A stretch of DNA of 41,424 nucleotides from Pseudomonadota bacterium (lineage in GTDB: Bacteria; Desulfobacterota; Desulfobacteria; Desulfobacterales; Desulfosarcinaceae), in assembly GCA_023435265.1 (NCBI GenBank), contig JAEYRZ010000201.1, forward strand, positions 1-41,424, in the 5' to 3' direction. Within the stretch, counting starts at the first letter, position 1, and each line of letters begins with the position of its first letter. The position numbers were made by a program, and so were the translations under genes. The notes beneath the pieces are model-generated. The model ran no database searches. It had not been told where the DNA came from and was given only the letters and a program-made list of their open reading frames with translations. Positions 1 through 9,016 of this stretch are shown here, piece by piece.

Positions 1-8
1 GTCCAATT

Positions 9-44
9 CGATTTCGATCCCGATTCCGACCCCGACCCCGAAAA
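9..44. repeat. short hexameric tandem array (CGAYYY)
   Basis: The trinucleotide CGA recurs exactly every six bases six times (positions 9, 15, 21, 27, 33, 39), each followed by pyrimidines except the last. It is a degenerate six-base tandem repeat at the window edge. It might be the tail of a coding repeat or a simple-sequence tract in a leader; the window does not show which. Confidence 0.5.
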
Positions 45-86
45 TGATATGGTACAGTGGCACCTGAACCGTGCCATTAACCGAAA

Positions 87-100
87 CTGGAACGTTCCAG
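87..100. promoter_or_regulatory. perfect 14-bp palindrome upstream of the DUF2889 gene
   Basis: CTGGAACGTTCCAG reads identically on both strands and ends 80 bases before the first gene. A perfect palindrome in a promoter-length leader is compatible with a dimeric repressor operator. No promoter boxes could be assigned with confidence and no second copy was noticed, so its role is only inferred. Confidence 0.3.
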
Positions 101-180
101 ATAACCGCAATATTTTTTTTCGTCTGATGCTTGGGGATCTCGTATGAATTGGCATACTGAATGGTAACAGCAGGGAACCG

Positions 181-705
181 ATGAATTTCGATAAAACCAA
201 AAACCGGAAAATCCACTCGCGAAAAATCGAAATCACCACCTACGAAGGCGGTTCGCCCGATTCATTCATTGTGGAGGGCGTCCTCAAAGACGATCGCCTG
301 ATGGATTCGTACAGACCTACGGGACAGATCAAGCCGGTCGGGACCATCCACCACATGATCATAAGACTCGAGGTCAAGGGGCCGAATCTTCTTATCGAAG
401 ATATCCAGGTTGAAATGCCGACGCTTCCGAATGAGTTCTGTATCGAAACGATGGATTGTCTTGATCCTATAAAAGGGATGTCGATCGTTTCCGGATTTAC
501 ATCCAAGGTTAAGAATGTCGCCGGTGGCGTCAAAGGATGCGTGCACCTGCTGGCCCTTCTTACAACCATGGCTCCCGCGGCATTTCAGGGCGTTTTCAGC
601 GTTATGGAAAAAGACCTGAATCCTTCATTCGTTGAAGATAGACTGAAGAACACCTGCCGGGTATGGCGTGAAAACGGTCCGATAATGAATCGGTTTAAGA
701 AATGA
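181..705 (+). CDS. DUF2889 domain-containing protein
   Basis: A 174-residue protein of unknown function. It matches the general DUF2889 pattern: an N-terminal stretch with a His-His-Met segment (HHM, about residue 58) in a beta-rich region (IIRLEVKGPNLLIEDIQVEMP), a cysteine after the next strand (FCIE), then a GxxxxxGF turn and a C-terminal GCVHLLALL segment with an invariant-looking Cys-x-His. Length agrees with the family, usually about 170-200 residues. The start has an AGGGAA site seven bases upstream. No signal peptide or membrane segment is visible. The family has no established biochemical role. The gene is followed, after about 105 bases, by an AlaX-like gene on the same strand and could share its transcript. 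Confidence 0.75.
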   Translation: MNFDKTKNRKIHSRKIEITTYEGGSPDSFIVEGVLKDDRLMDSYRPTGQIKPVGTIHHMIIRLEVKGPNLLIEDIQVEMPTLPNEFCIETMDCLDPIKGMSIVSGFTSKVKNVAGGVKGCVHLLALLTTMAPAAFQGVFSVMEKDLNPSFVEDRLKNTCRVWRENGPIMNRFKK

Positions 706-812
706 TAAGGAACGTGCCGTTACACACGATCGATCTGTGCACCATGCAAACCGCCAGGATTTTCATCAATGGTAAGATCGCAAATCGGGTCATGAATCGA
801 GGAACGTAAAAG

Positions 813-1259
813 TTGAACAGACCACCTGACAGGCGGATGCATTCCGTCGAACATATTCTCAATCAAACGATGGTGAGACTGTATGGCTGCGGGCGATGCT
901 TTACGGCCCATCTTGATCAGAAGAAGTCGAAGTGTGATTACCATTTTGATCATGCACTCACAGGTGAAGAAATCTCGGAAATCGAAAACAGGGTGAACAG
1001 CATCATCGATTCGGATTTGCCGGTCACGGAATCTATCGTGCCGATGGAGATGGCAGAGAAACACTACAATATAGAAAAGCTTCCAGGCAGCGTGTCCGGA
1101 GATGTTCGCATCGTCCATATCGGAAATTACGATGCCTGCCCTTGTATCGGCCAGCACGTTTCCTCTACAGCGGAAATCGGGAAGTTCAGGATTACGACCA
1201 CAAGTTTCGAGAACGGCCAGTTGCGTATCAGGTTCAAACTCTCACAATCAAATCGTTGA
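813..1259 (+). CDS. AlaX-like alanyl-tRNA editing domain protein
   Basis: A small (148-residue) stand-alone member of the editing-domain family shared by ThrRS and AlaRS, which hydrolyses mischarged Ser- or Gly-tRNA(Ala) in trans. The zinc site is visible: HxxxH (HSVEH, near residue 10) and CxxxH (CIGQH, near residue 111), the usual ligand pairs. The core order (HILNQTM helix, YHFDHALTGEEISEIENRVN segment, then the CPCIGQHV strand) fits the short AlaX type. The first codon is TTG at 813 with GAGGAACG upstream; an ATG at 837 just before HSVEH is an alternative that would cut very close to the zinc ligands. It lies on the same strand upstream of the Wadjet operon but is separated from it by about 180 bases, so no functional link is implied. 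Confidence 0.72.
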   Translation: MNRPPDRRMHSVEHILNQTMVRLYGCGRCFTAHLDQKKSKCDYHFDHALTGEEISEIENRVNSIIDSDLPVTESIVPMEMAEKHYNIEKLPGSVSGDVRIVHIGNYDACPCIGQHVSSTAEIGKFRITTTSFENGQLRIRFKLSQSNR

Positions 1260-1442
1260 ATATGCACCCCAGCAAGGCCGCTTTCTTTCGGCCGTGGGTA
1301 TTTGATACCTTGTGCCTATGGAATACCGCACATCCAAATGGGAAAATTCTGAAAAATGGTGTATTGAAATCCGAAGGTCCGTTTCCCCGCGGCCACCATA
1401 ACCTGCTCGGCGCGGGACCGGCCTACCCGGGAAATCGATTCC

Positions 1443-2693
1443 ATGTCCATCACCACCTTTCAGGGGTTTCTGACCACCGCCGGGCTGCATCACGGCCTGC
1501 TGGTCGACCTGTGCGCCGAACCGGGGGCGGTCTCGCGCGCGCAGCTGCTGGCCTACATGGAACGCCACGCCATTGCCCCGGCCGAAAAAGACAAATTGAT
1601 CGAGCGCTACTGCCGCACCCTGATTTTGTACGAAGAGGCCGATTCCGGGTACACCGTCAACCCGATAGTGGCCGGGCTGGTCAACTTTTACGAACGCCGG
1701 GGCAGGCTGACGCATGCCGAGTTCCTGCGCGAGCGCATCTTCGAGATCGGCCGGCTGACCGACACCCTGCAGCAGCAGCTGTTTGCAGAGGAGCCGGCGC
1801 TGGAGCTCATCGCCGATACGGTGGACAAGCTGTACCTGGTGGTCCGCGAGGTGCGCGAAAGCGGTTATCAGCACTACCAGGCCTGCATGCGGGCCTTCGG
1901 CGACATGAAGCGCAACAGCGGCGCAAGGCCGATCGAAGCGCGCATCCTGGAGCTCAGGACCGTGCACCGGCGCTATATCGAGCCCTTGCGGGAGTTGATC
2001 GACCCCGATGCCGAACCGGTGCAGAAAATGACGCTGCTGCGCCGCCGCATGGCCGATCTTGCGGCCCACAGCGCTCTTTTGGGCGAGTCGGTCGAGCTGG
2101 ACACGCGCCGGGCGCGGCTGCACATCGACATCCAATACATTGACTATACCCTGATCCGGCACTTCGAAACCCTGATCGACACCAGCCGCTCGCTGCTCAA
2201 TTCGCTGCTGGAGGAAAAAACGCTCAAGGACGCCCTGGCCTGCTGCCTGGGCAATCTCGAGGCGCTCTGGCCGCGGGTGCAGGCGGAGACCCTGGTGGCC
2301 ACCGGGCTGCAGTCTATCCAGGCGCCCGACATGGAAAAATTGGGACTTTTCTTCAACGATGTGGTGCACCGCAGATATGTCCCCGACCCGCGGCCGATGC
2401 GCATCCAGACGCCGCAGGAGGCCAGGGCCGATCGTCTGCTGATCTTCGAGCAGGCGCTGCTGGCCCGTCTCGAGGAGCAGCGGCGGATCGCCGGCTGGCC
2501 GGGCTTCGTCATGCGCGAGTTCGGCGCCTTTCCGCCCGCCGAACAGCTTCGGGCCATGGTGCTGCCGCTGGTCATGCCCAATCCGCCCTTTAGCGTTTGC
2601 ATGTCCGACCGGACCTTTGCCGGCGACCTGCAGGAATTCGCCGTGGAACTGACCGACTTCGATGTCGTCTGGGAGGCCGCCGATGGACGCTGA
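1443..2693 (+). CDS. jetA: Wadjet system protein JetA (kleisin-like, MukF-related)
   Basis: First gene of a four-gene condensin-like operon. In Wadjet complexes JetA is the kleisin that bridges the two JetC ATPase heads and binds JetB. The 416-residue product begins with a winged-helix-like region (about residues 1-85: TTAGLHHGLLVDLCAEPGAVSRAQLLAYM and following), continues with a long helical section (about 95-300, rich in Arg, Leu and Glu), and ends in a smaller C-terminal domain (about 340-416) expected to contact a JetC head. ATG at 1443 is followed immediately by the typical MSITTFQGF start; its ribosome-binding site is weak. The stop overlaps the jetB start. Assignment rests on operon context plus fold-like pattern, since JetA sequences diverge widely. 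The preceding 180 bases contain no other gene. Confidence 0.85.
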   Translation: MSITTFQGFLTTAGLHHGLLVDLCAEPGAVSRAQLLAYMERHAIAPAEKDKLIERYCRTLILYEEADSGYTVNPIVAGLVNFYERRGRLTHAEFLRERIFEIGRLTDTLQQQLFAEEPALELIADTVDKLYLVVREVRESGYQHYQACMRAFGDMKRNSGARPIEARILELRTVHRRYIEPLRELIDPDAEPVQKMTLLRRRMADLAAHSALLGESVELDTRRARLHIDIQYIDYTLIRHFETLIDTSRSLLNSLLEEKTLKDALACCLGNLEALWPRVQAETLVATGLQSIQAPDMEKLGLFFNDVVHRRYVPDPRPMRIQTPQEARADRLLIFEQALLARLEEQRRIAGWPGFVMREFGAFPPAEQLRAMVLPLVMPNPPFSVCMSDRTFAGDLQEFAVELTDFDVVWEAADGR

Positions 2694-3276
2694 TCTGCCG
2701 CAGGAGACGCAGAAAATCATTCAATCGCTGCTGCGCGGCTACCAGTTCAGCGATTCCGACCTGCTCAGGCAGGGCCACGACCGGCTGTATGCCATACTGG
2801 ACCAGCGCTTCGACTGGTTCCGCGAGCACCTTGCCCTGAGCGGCTTTACGCTCTGCCGCGAAAATCAGGTGATCTTTCTCGAAAAAGAAAACAAGATCCT
2901 CAGCCAGGAAGAAAAGCAGTCGGTGGTCGTGCTGTTCCTGCTCACCGATCTGTGGCTGGAAAAAGGCAAGAGCTACGCCGACCTGTTCCAGCTCAGCATT
3001 CCCTGGAGCGAGCTGGACTGGTTCCGGGACGGTTACGGCAAAGAGTACCTGAGCCAGGTGGGCATCGACAGCGACAACGACGGCGCGCTCGAACAGCTGT
3101 TCAAACGCCTGGCCAACAAGGGCTTCCTGGAATACAACGACGAAGCGCGCTGCCTGACCCTGCGCCGTCCGGCCGAGCGCCTGATCAATATGGCGCGCCG
3201 CCTGCACCAGCAGATCAAGGCCCGGGAACCGGCAGGGACGCCGCCCGAGCCGGTCCCCGAGGTGGCCAATGGATAA
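2683..3276 (+). CDS. jetB: Wadjet system protein JetB (MukE-like)
   Basis: Second subunit of the Wadjet condensin, equivalent to MukE/KITE proteins, a tandem winged-helix dimer that sits on the kleisin and helps hold DNA. The 197-residue product has two helix-rich winged-helix-like halves (about residues 10-95 and 100-180), with LDQRFDWFREHLALSGFTL and LFKRLANKGFLEYNDEARCLTL as recognisable wing-containing segments. ATG at 2683 overlaps the end of jetA by 11 bases, implying translational coupling; an upstream ATG at 2662 would add seven residues. The stop overlaps jetC by eight bases. The acidic, Pro-rich C-terminal tail is probably disordered. Confidence 0.85.
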   Translation: MDADLPQETQKIIQSLLRGYQFSDSDLLRQGHDRLYAILDQRFDWFREHLALSGFTLCRENQVIFLEKENKILSQEEKQSVVVLFLLTDLWLEKGKSYADLFQLSIPWSELDWFRDGYGKEYLSQVGIDSDNDGALEQLFKRLANKGFLEYNDEARCLTLRRPAERLINMARRLHQQIKAREPAGTPPEPVPEVANG

Positions 3277-6034
3277 ATACACCAGCCGCATCCGCCGCAT
3301 CGGGGTGATCAACAGCGGGATGTTCGACACCCTCAGCCTGAACGTCGATGTCGAGGCCGTTCACCTGGTGGGCGCCAACAACGTGGGCAAGACCAGCCTG
3401 ATCGCGTTGATCCAGTTCCTTTTCTTTCCGTCGATCCACGAAATGACCTTCATCAAATCGACCGCCGAGTCCCTGAGCTTCTACTTCCGGCCCGAGGGGT
3501 CGTATATCCTCTTCGAGGTGCGCACCATCACCGGCAGCATCCGTACCGTGGGCATCTACGGCACCGGCGATTCGGACTCGCGGGTCAATTTCGTGTTCAA
3601 CGGTTCTTTCGAACTGAAGGATTTTCTGGACGCCAACCAGGTCCCCGTGCCGCTGCAGGCCCTGCAGGCCGTTTTTTTCGCACGCGACTTCATGCGCTTC
3701 GAAAAGTTCGAACGCTACGAAGAGGCCCTGCTGGGCCTGCACACGCGCGGCGAATACAATGTGCCCATGTTCGATCTGCCCAAAAGCAATTTCCGCCTGC
3801 TGCGACGACTGATGCAGGGTCTGCTGCGCCTGGACCGCATCGATGCCGCCGACGTGCAGCAGTTCCTGATCCGCATCGTGGAGAAAGGGGCAGTGCGCAC
3901 CAGCTTCAACCTGATGCAGGACTTCGAGCAGCGCTACCGCCACATCAACCGGCTGCGCGCCGAGCTGCGCGAACTGGAAGAACTCAAGCCGGTGATGGCG
4001 CGTTACCGCAGCATCCTGGAGCGCATCGCCGCCGCCGAAGAGAACCGCACGCGCCACGCCGAGCGGCTCTTTCACCTGTCCGTGGTGTACCTGTCGCGGC
4101 TGGCGGCGGAAAAAGAGGCGCTGGTGCAGACCTTCCAGGCCCAGGAAGAGCGGCTCGAAAACCTGGACAAGGCGGCAAGATCCCTGGCGCAGCGCATCGC
4201 CGAAACCAGGACCCGGCGCACGGATGTCGAAGCCTGCCGGAAGCGCTTCGACGAATTGAGCGCGTTGTGCCGCGACGCATCCGAAGCGCTGATCAAACAA
4301 GAGCGCGACGATCTGACCCACGCCCGGATCGAACTCCAGAAGTCGCTGGCTGCCGCCGAGACCGGCTCGGTCGGCGATCTCGAACGCCGGCTCAAGCGGT
4401 TGGAGCGGGAGCACCAGGGCGTGCTGCGCCACCTGCAGGCCGAAACCCTGCAGCAGGTTTGGGTTCAGGCCGGCTTCGACGAGGCGCACCGTGCGCTGCT
4501 CAAATTCCTGGTGGCCAGCGACCTCGCAAGCCTGGCGGCCGACGAGGTGCTCGCCGACCGGGAGGCGTTCACGGCCGCTTCGGCCAGGGTGGTCGACTAT
4601 CTGGACGCCGAGGGCCGCTTCAAGGGCTTCGGCCTGGATGTGCCGCGTTCGCTGTGGTTCGTTCCGGAAAAAGAACAGGAGCCGCTCGAAGCGCGCAAGA
4701 TCCGGCTGGAAAACGAGATCGCCGCCGTGCGCGCAAAGATCGACATTGCCGAAAACACCGCCCGTAAAAAAGAAGAACTGGCCGCGCTGAGTTCGGCAGT
4801 CCAGGCCAAAGAGACCCTCCTTTCGAATATCAGCGAACTGCGGCAGCTGACCGATCGGTGGGAAGGCGCCGGCGGGCTCGAAGCGCAGATCAACACCCTG
4901 GCCGCGGAACTTAAAAAGCTCGAACAGGCCGCCGAAGCCAAGACGGAGGCAAGCCGCTCCCTGCGTCGGGAGCAGAACCGCACGCACACGGCCCTCAAGG
5001 CGGCCGAGGAGCAGTGGCAGCAGGTCGGCCGGGAGCAGGCAACCTTCACGGCCTTCGACTCCGCGGCGCCGGAAAAACTGGACGCGCTCAGTCTCGAGGC
5101 GCTGCGCAGCGAGTACGCCCAGGTGCGCGCGGAGCTCCGCGACATCACCAAGGATCTGGCCAAACTGCAGGGCGATCTGGGCGAACCCAAGGCCGACCTG
5201 GAAGCGCGCTACGACCGCGCCGCGGCCGACATGCCCTTCGATCGCTGGTTGGAGCTAAAGACCAACCTGGCCCAGGAGATCGGGGGCCTTGAAGCCCAGC
5301 TGCAGCGTGAATACGACGGCGTCTTCACCGTGGTGCGCGCCAAGCTGTCCAAAATCACCCAGGCCTTCGCCGGCGTGGAGGCGCAGGTGGCGGCCCTGAA
5401 CAAGGGCGTGCGCAACGTGCGCATCTCCAACATCGACCAGATCGCCGTGGCGATAGAGAAGACCGAGCTGCTGGACGCCATCGACCGCAGCATCCCCGGG
5501 CAGCTCGACCTGTTTGCGGTGCAAACGCGGCCCGCACCGCTCGAGGCCGCGCACGCCGTGGTCGAAGATTACTTCAACCAGATTAAAAAGTACGGCAACG
5601 AGATCAACCTCAAGGACATGTTCCGGCTGAAGTTCTCGGTCCAATTCAATCATCAGCCCAGGCCGGTGGAGCGCTACGAGATCCACCGCTTCGAGTCCAA
5701 CGGCACCGAAACCGGCGTCAAGATCGTGATCTACCTGGGCCTGATCGGCCTGCTGCAGGAGCGCAAAAACGTCGTCGGCACGCGCATTCCGTTCTTCCTG
5801 GACGAAGTGGGCAGCATCGACTCGGACAACCTCAACCAACTGATCGCCTACTGCAGCCGCAACAACTTCCTGCCGATCTTCGCTAGTCCGGAAATCCGCA
5901 AAGACATCTCGCACAACTATCTCTTCCGGCGCAACGGCAGCCGCAGCTACCTGGCCTCGGTCGTCAAAATCTCCCCCCGAACACCCCCTCCGGTGCCCCA
6001 TGAAGCGACCGAGCTGGCTGACCCGGCTGCTTGA
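3269..6034 (+). CDS. jetC: Wadjet system SMC-like ATPase JetC (MukB-like)
   Basis: The SMC-type motor of Wadjet, which loads on and extrudes DNA and distinguishes small circles. The 921-residue protein has an N-terminal ATPase half with Walker A GANNVGKTS (residues 35-43), a long coiled-coil region (roughly 220-780, dense in Glu, Lys, Arg, Leu and Ala), and a C-terminal half with a signature-like SNGTETGVK segment (about 810) and Walker B FFLDEVGSID (about 841-850). The Walker B Asp-Glu pair is intact, so ATP hydrolysis should be possible. As remembered, canonical JetC proteins are nearer 1,100 residues, so the coiled-coil arms here are probably shorter. The start overlaps jetB by eight bases and the end overlaps jetD by 35. 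Confidence 0.93.
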   Translation: MDKYTSRIRRIGVINSGMFDTLSLNVDVEAVHLVGANNVGKTSLIALIQFLFFPSIHEMTFIKSTAESLSFYFRPEGSYILFEVRTITGSIRTVGIYGTGDSDSRVNFVFNGSFELKDFLDANQVPVPLQALQAVFFARDFMRFEKFERYEEALLGLHTRGEYNVPMFDLPKSNFRLLRRLMQGLLRLDRIDAADVQQFLIRIVEKGAVRTSFNLMQDFEQRYRHINRLRAELRELEELKPVMARYRSILERIAAAEENRTRHAERLFHLSVVYLSRLAAEKEALVQTFQAQEERLENLDKAARSLAQRIAETRTRRTDVEACRKRFDELSALCRDASEALIKQERDDLTHARIELQKSLAAAETGSVGDLERRLKRLEREHQGVLRHLQAETLQQVWVQAGFDEAHRALLKFLVASDLASLAADEVLADREAFTAASARVVDYLDAEGRFKGFGLDVPRSLWFVPEKEQEPLEARKIRLENEIAAVRAKIDIAENTARKKEELAALSSAVQAKETLLSNISELRQLTDRWEGAGGLEAQINTLAAELKKLEQAAEAKTEASRSLRREQNRTHTALKAAEEQWQQVGREQATFTAFDSAAPEKLDALSLEALRSEYAQVRAELRDITKDLAKLQGDLGEPKADLEARYDRAAADMPFDRWLELKTNLAQEIGGLEAQLQREYDGVFTVVRAKLSKITQAFAGVEAQVAALNKGVRNVRISNIDQIAVAIEKTELLDAIDRSIPGQLDLFAVQTRPAPLEAAHAVVEDYFNQIKKYGNEINLKDMFRLKFSVQFNHQPRPVERYEIHRFESNGTETGVKIVIYLGLIGLLQERKNVVGTRIPFFLDEVGSIDSDNLNQLIAYCSRNNFLPIFASPEIRKDISHNYLFRRNGSRSYLASVVKISPRTPPPVPHEATELADPAA

Positions 6035-6809
6035 AAAGGGCACGGCGGCGCATTCCACCGCCGACCGCCGCAGCGTGGAAGAACTACTCGCGCTGGGCAT
6101 CGTGCGTCTTCAAAGCGCCGGACTGAAGCAAACGGTGGTCGCCGCCGACCCAGACCAGCTGCGGCTGTGGGCCGAGGCGCGCTATCCCTGTCATCCGATC
6201 GACCCGGACACGCTGCCGACCCGCGAAGGCAACATCGTCCGCAGCGGCGGCAGTAAAAGCGGCCGCAGCGCCCACCGCGTGCTGCCTCTGCAGTTCAAGT
6301 GGTTCGGCCCGGGTCCCCTGGCCGAGGCCACCAGCCGCTTCGGCGTTGCGGCCGTGCTGACCGACCGGGTCTCCGCGCTGCCCCTGCCCGCCGAATGGCG
6401 GCTGCTCACCATCGAAAACTGGGAGCCGTTTCAACGAGCCGATTATGCGGCCGCACCCGTTCCCGTCATGGTGGCCTATCTGGGCGGCAATGTCTCCGAG
6501 ATCGTCATCGAAGCGCTGCAACGTTTTGGCACCGCGCCGGAAGTAATCCTGCACTTCGGCGATTACGACTGGGACGGCCTGAACATCTTCCAGCGCCTGC
6601 AAAAAACCGTCCCTTGCGCCCGGCTGTACGTGCCCCCGAACATCGAAGCGCTGTTCGCCCGGTTCGGCAGCCGCCGGCTGCTCGAGAAGCAAAAGCGCAA
6701 AACCGTCCTCGATTCCGCCGACCCCGACTGCCGGCGCATCATCACCCAGATCGAACAGCACAACGCCGGCCTCGAGCAGGAGATTGTGGCCCTGCCGCCC
6801 TTGATTTAA
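6000..6809 (+). CDS. jetD: Wadjet nuclease JetD (Toprim, topoisomerase VI-like), short form
   Basis: The DNA-cleaving subunit of Wadjet, related to the Toprim fold of topoisomerase VI/Spo11. The catalytic signatures are visible: TIENWEPF with the Toprim glutamate at E139, the YLGGN turn (about 161), and GDYDWDG with D188, D190 and D192 as metal ligands. The product is 269 residues, whereas JetD proteins as remembered are usually close to 400 with an extra N-terminal arm domain; here only about 110-130 residues precede the Toprim core. The ATG lies 35 bases inside jetC with no clear Shine-Dalgarno sequence, suggesting translation by re-initiation or coupling. All acidic catalytic residues are present, so a compact but active nuclease is the simplest reading. 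Confidence 0.88.
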   Translation: MKRPSWLTRLLEKGTAAHSTADRRSVEELLALGIVRLQSAGLKQTVVAADPDQLRLWAEARYPCHPIDPDTLPTREGNIVRSGGSKSGRSAHRVLPLQFKWFGPGPLAEATSRFGVAAVLTDRVSALPLPAEWRLLTIENWEPFQRADYAAAPVPVMVAYLGGNVSEIVIEALQRFGTAPEVILHFGDYDWDGLNIFQRLQKTVPCARLYVPPNIEALFARFGSRRLLEKQKRKTVLDSADPDCRRIITQIEQHNAGLEQEIVALPPLI

Positions 6810-6864
6810 GACCGGCGCCTTCCCGGGACCGCTGAACCCGCCCGCGGTTTGGGGTTGAGGTCGA

Positions 6865-7270
6865 TTATTCGGTGATCGCCGCTTCGGAGGGCGCAATGGG
6901 CTTTAATTCAGACTTGCCCAGCCAGTAGCACGCCAAGGGGGCCGGAATTTTCAAAAGAATGGTGTTAACGGGTGACGGATCGACCGGCAGGAGGCCGAAG
7001 TCGTTCATTTCCCGGGTGACGACATAACCGCGCTCGATTTTTTTCTGACTGCAAAAAGCGGTCAGGCCTTTCAACTCGCCAAGCCCCGTGTTGTGGTAGC
7101 GGTATTTTACCTCGAACGGTATTGTCCGGCCCTGCACTTGCGCGACGATACTGACTTCTTCATCCTTTTTCCCGCGCCAATAACTGAACCCGATGCCGAC
7201 ATTGTAATAGCGCGTGAAGACATGTTTGAAAAAAGCGGTTTCCACCGCTCTTCCTAAAGCCGTTTCGCGC
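6865..7270 (-). pseudogene. C-terminal remnant of an AAA ATPase with DUF4143 domain
   Basis: The reading frame carries the recognisable C-terminal part of DUF4143-type ATPases: the ALGRAVETAFFKHVF helix, then SYWRGKKDEEVSIVAQ, the nuclease-like PFEVKYR motif, and a final strand-helix section (KKIERGYVVTREMNDF). The N-terminal AAA domain with Walker A and B and the first part of DUF4143 are absent. Upstream of about position 7,260 the frame runs into antisense of the neighbouring helicase, so the apparent ATG near 7,296 is not a genuine family start. It is best read as a truncated relic. The E-x-K core remains, but without the ATPase domain its function is doubtful. Confidence 0.75.
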
Positions 7271-8906
7271 GGCGCTGCGGCTGGCCGGGATGTCACTGCG
7301 CGAACGGATGGAAGCCCAGGCCGGCGAGCGCCTGGATTTCGACGGTATCATCCGGGACGCGGTCGCGCTGCTCAAGGGCGAAAAGGAGATTCCCGGCCTG
7401 GATCCCGACGAGCTGCGCGAGCAGTTGCTGCAGGGTTTCAGCCACATCCTGGTGGACGAGTACCAGGACATCGATCAGGACCAGTACGAACTGGTGTCGG
7501 CCATCGCCGGGCGGACGCTGGAGGAGGGCGACGGGCGCCTGGCGATCCTTGCGGTGGGAGATGACGACCAGAACATCTATGCCTTTCGCGGCGCCAATGT
7601 GCAGTTCATCCGGCGCTTCCAGGAAGAGTACACCTGCGGCACGGTCTGCCTGGTGGAGAACTACCGATCCAGCAATCACATCATCCAGGCGGCCAACCGG
7701 CTCATCGCCGGCAACCGGGACCGCATGAAACGCGAGCAGCCCATCCGCATCGACCGGCTGCGCCAGTCGGAACCTGCGGGCGGCTCATGGGCCGAGCGCG
7801 ATCCCCTGGCGCAGGGACGGGTGCAGCGGCTGCGGGTCGGAAATCATTGCCAGCAGTCCCAGGCCGTTTACGCGGAAATGATGCGCCTGAAGTCGCTCGA
7901 TCCTTCGCTGGATTGGGCCGATTTCGCCATGCTGGGGCGCACTCGGGCGCTCGTGGACGGCGTGCGCGCGTTTCTGGAAGATAAACAGGTGCCGGCGCGG
8001 GTCGGCCTTTCGAGCGGTCTGCCCCTGCAGCGCGTGCGCGAAGTGCACCGTTTTCTTCTGGCCTTGCGGCGCATCGAAAAAGAGATCCGCCGGGCTTCGG
8101 AGCTTGCGGTCCACCTGGCGCGGCGGGCCGGCGAAGGCGGCAGCGACTGGGCGGCGATGCTGGAAGCGTGGCATACGGATTATCTGCTGGAAACCACCGA
8201 CACCGAGTTGCCAGTCTCCTGTTTTATCGAATGGCTCTATGAAGCCATTGCGGAGCAGCGGCGCGAAAAAACCGTCGGCCGCGGCGTGGTGCTGAGCACC
8301 GTGCACGGCGCCAAAGGGCTGGAGTTCGGGCACGTGTTCATCCTGGACGGCGATTGGCGCCGGACCTTGGAAGCCCAGCGGCGGGAAGAGGAGCGCCGGC
8401 TGCTCTACGTGGGCCTGACGCGGGCCAGACAGACGCTGTGCCTGATGGAAATGGAGGAGAACGGAAATCCCTTTTTGCCGGAAATGGATGGACCGTGGAT
8501 GCTGACAAGACGGGTGGCGCCGCAAGCCGGCGGCGACGACCGGTTGACCTCCCGCCGGTACGATCTGTTGAGCCTTGCCGACATCAACCTGGGGTATGCG
8601 GGACGGTTCCCGGAGGGCCATGCGATCCACAAGCGGCTGGCCGCTCTGGGGGCAGGGGATTCGCTGCGCCTGGCGGCTGTCGGAGAAGATGTCGAGCTGC
8701 AGACGGTTGACGGCTTTTGCGTGGCGAAGCTGTCCGCGAAGGGAAGCCTCAAGTGGTCCGGCAGATTGGGGGAGATCGCGGATGCGAAAATCATCGCAAT
8801 GGTGCAATGGTTCGCGGACAGCAGCAAAGAAGAATACAGAAGCCATCTCAAAGCGGATGCCTGGGAGGTGCCACTGGTCGAACTGGCCGTTTGCGAAGCG
8901 CAATAG
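7257..8906 (+). pseudogene. truncated UvrD/Rep-like (RecQ-UvrD fusion type) helicase, motor C-terminal part
   Basis: An open frame of about 540 residues containing superfamily 1 helicase motifs II (VDEYQDID), III (GDDDQNIYAFRGA), IV (VENYRSSNHI), V (VVLSTVHGAKGLEF) and VI (LLYVGLTRARQ). Walker A (motif I) and the Q-motif region, which belong to the missing N-terminal half, are absent. The frame stays open a few codons upstream of the ATG at 7,290 and then meets the DUF4143 relic. The C-terminal extension after motif VI resembles that of large RecQ-UvrD fusion helicases from memory. Without Walker A it cannot act as a normal ATP-driven helicase, so I call it a pseudogene. The retained part shows no internal stop, so the truncation may be fairly recent. 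Confidence 0.8.
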
Positions 8907-9016
8907 CTCTATGAGCCATACTCGAGGTCGAATGCCTTGGGCGCGGAGAACGCCCTGGCCAAAAAACGCGGATTGGCAATTGGGTAAGATCGGATGAATG
9001 GGCAACGAATTGGCTA

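Noticed and set aside
1248..2720. Long minus-strand open frame opposite jetA (and similar ones at 3,215-4,987 and 10,253-11,587)
   Set aside because: These are antisense shadows produced by GC-rich codon bias; they show no motifs or ribosome-binding sites, while the plus-strand genes carry clear family features.
8907..9000. Short plus-strand frame after the helicase remnant (ending about 8,997)
   Set aside because: Too short, no ribosome-binding site and no recognisable family; it might be further decay debris but cannot be supported.
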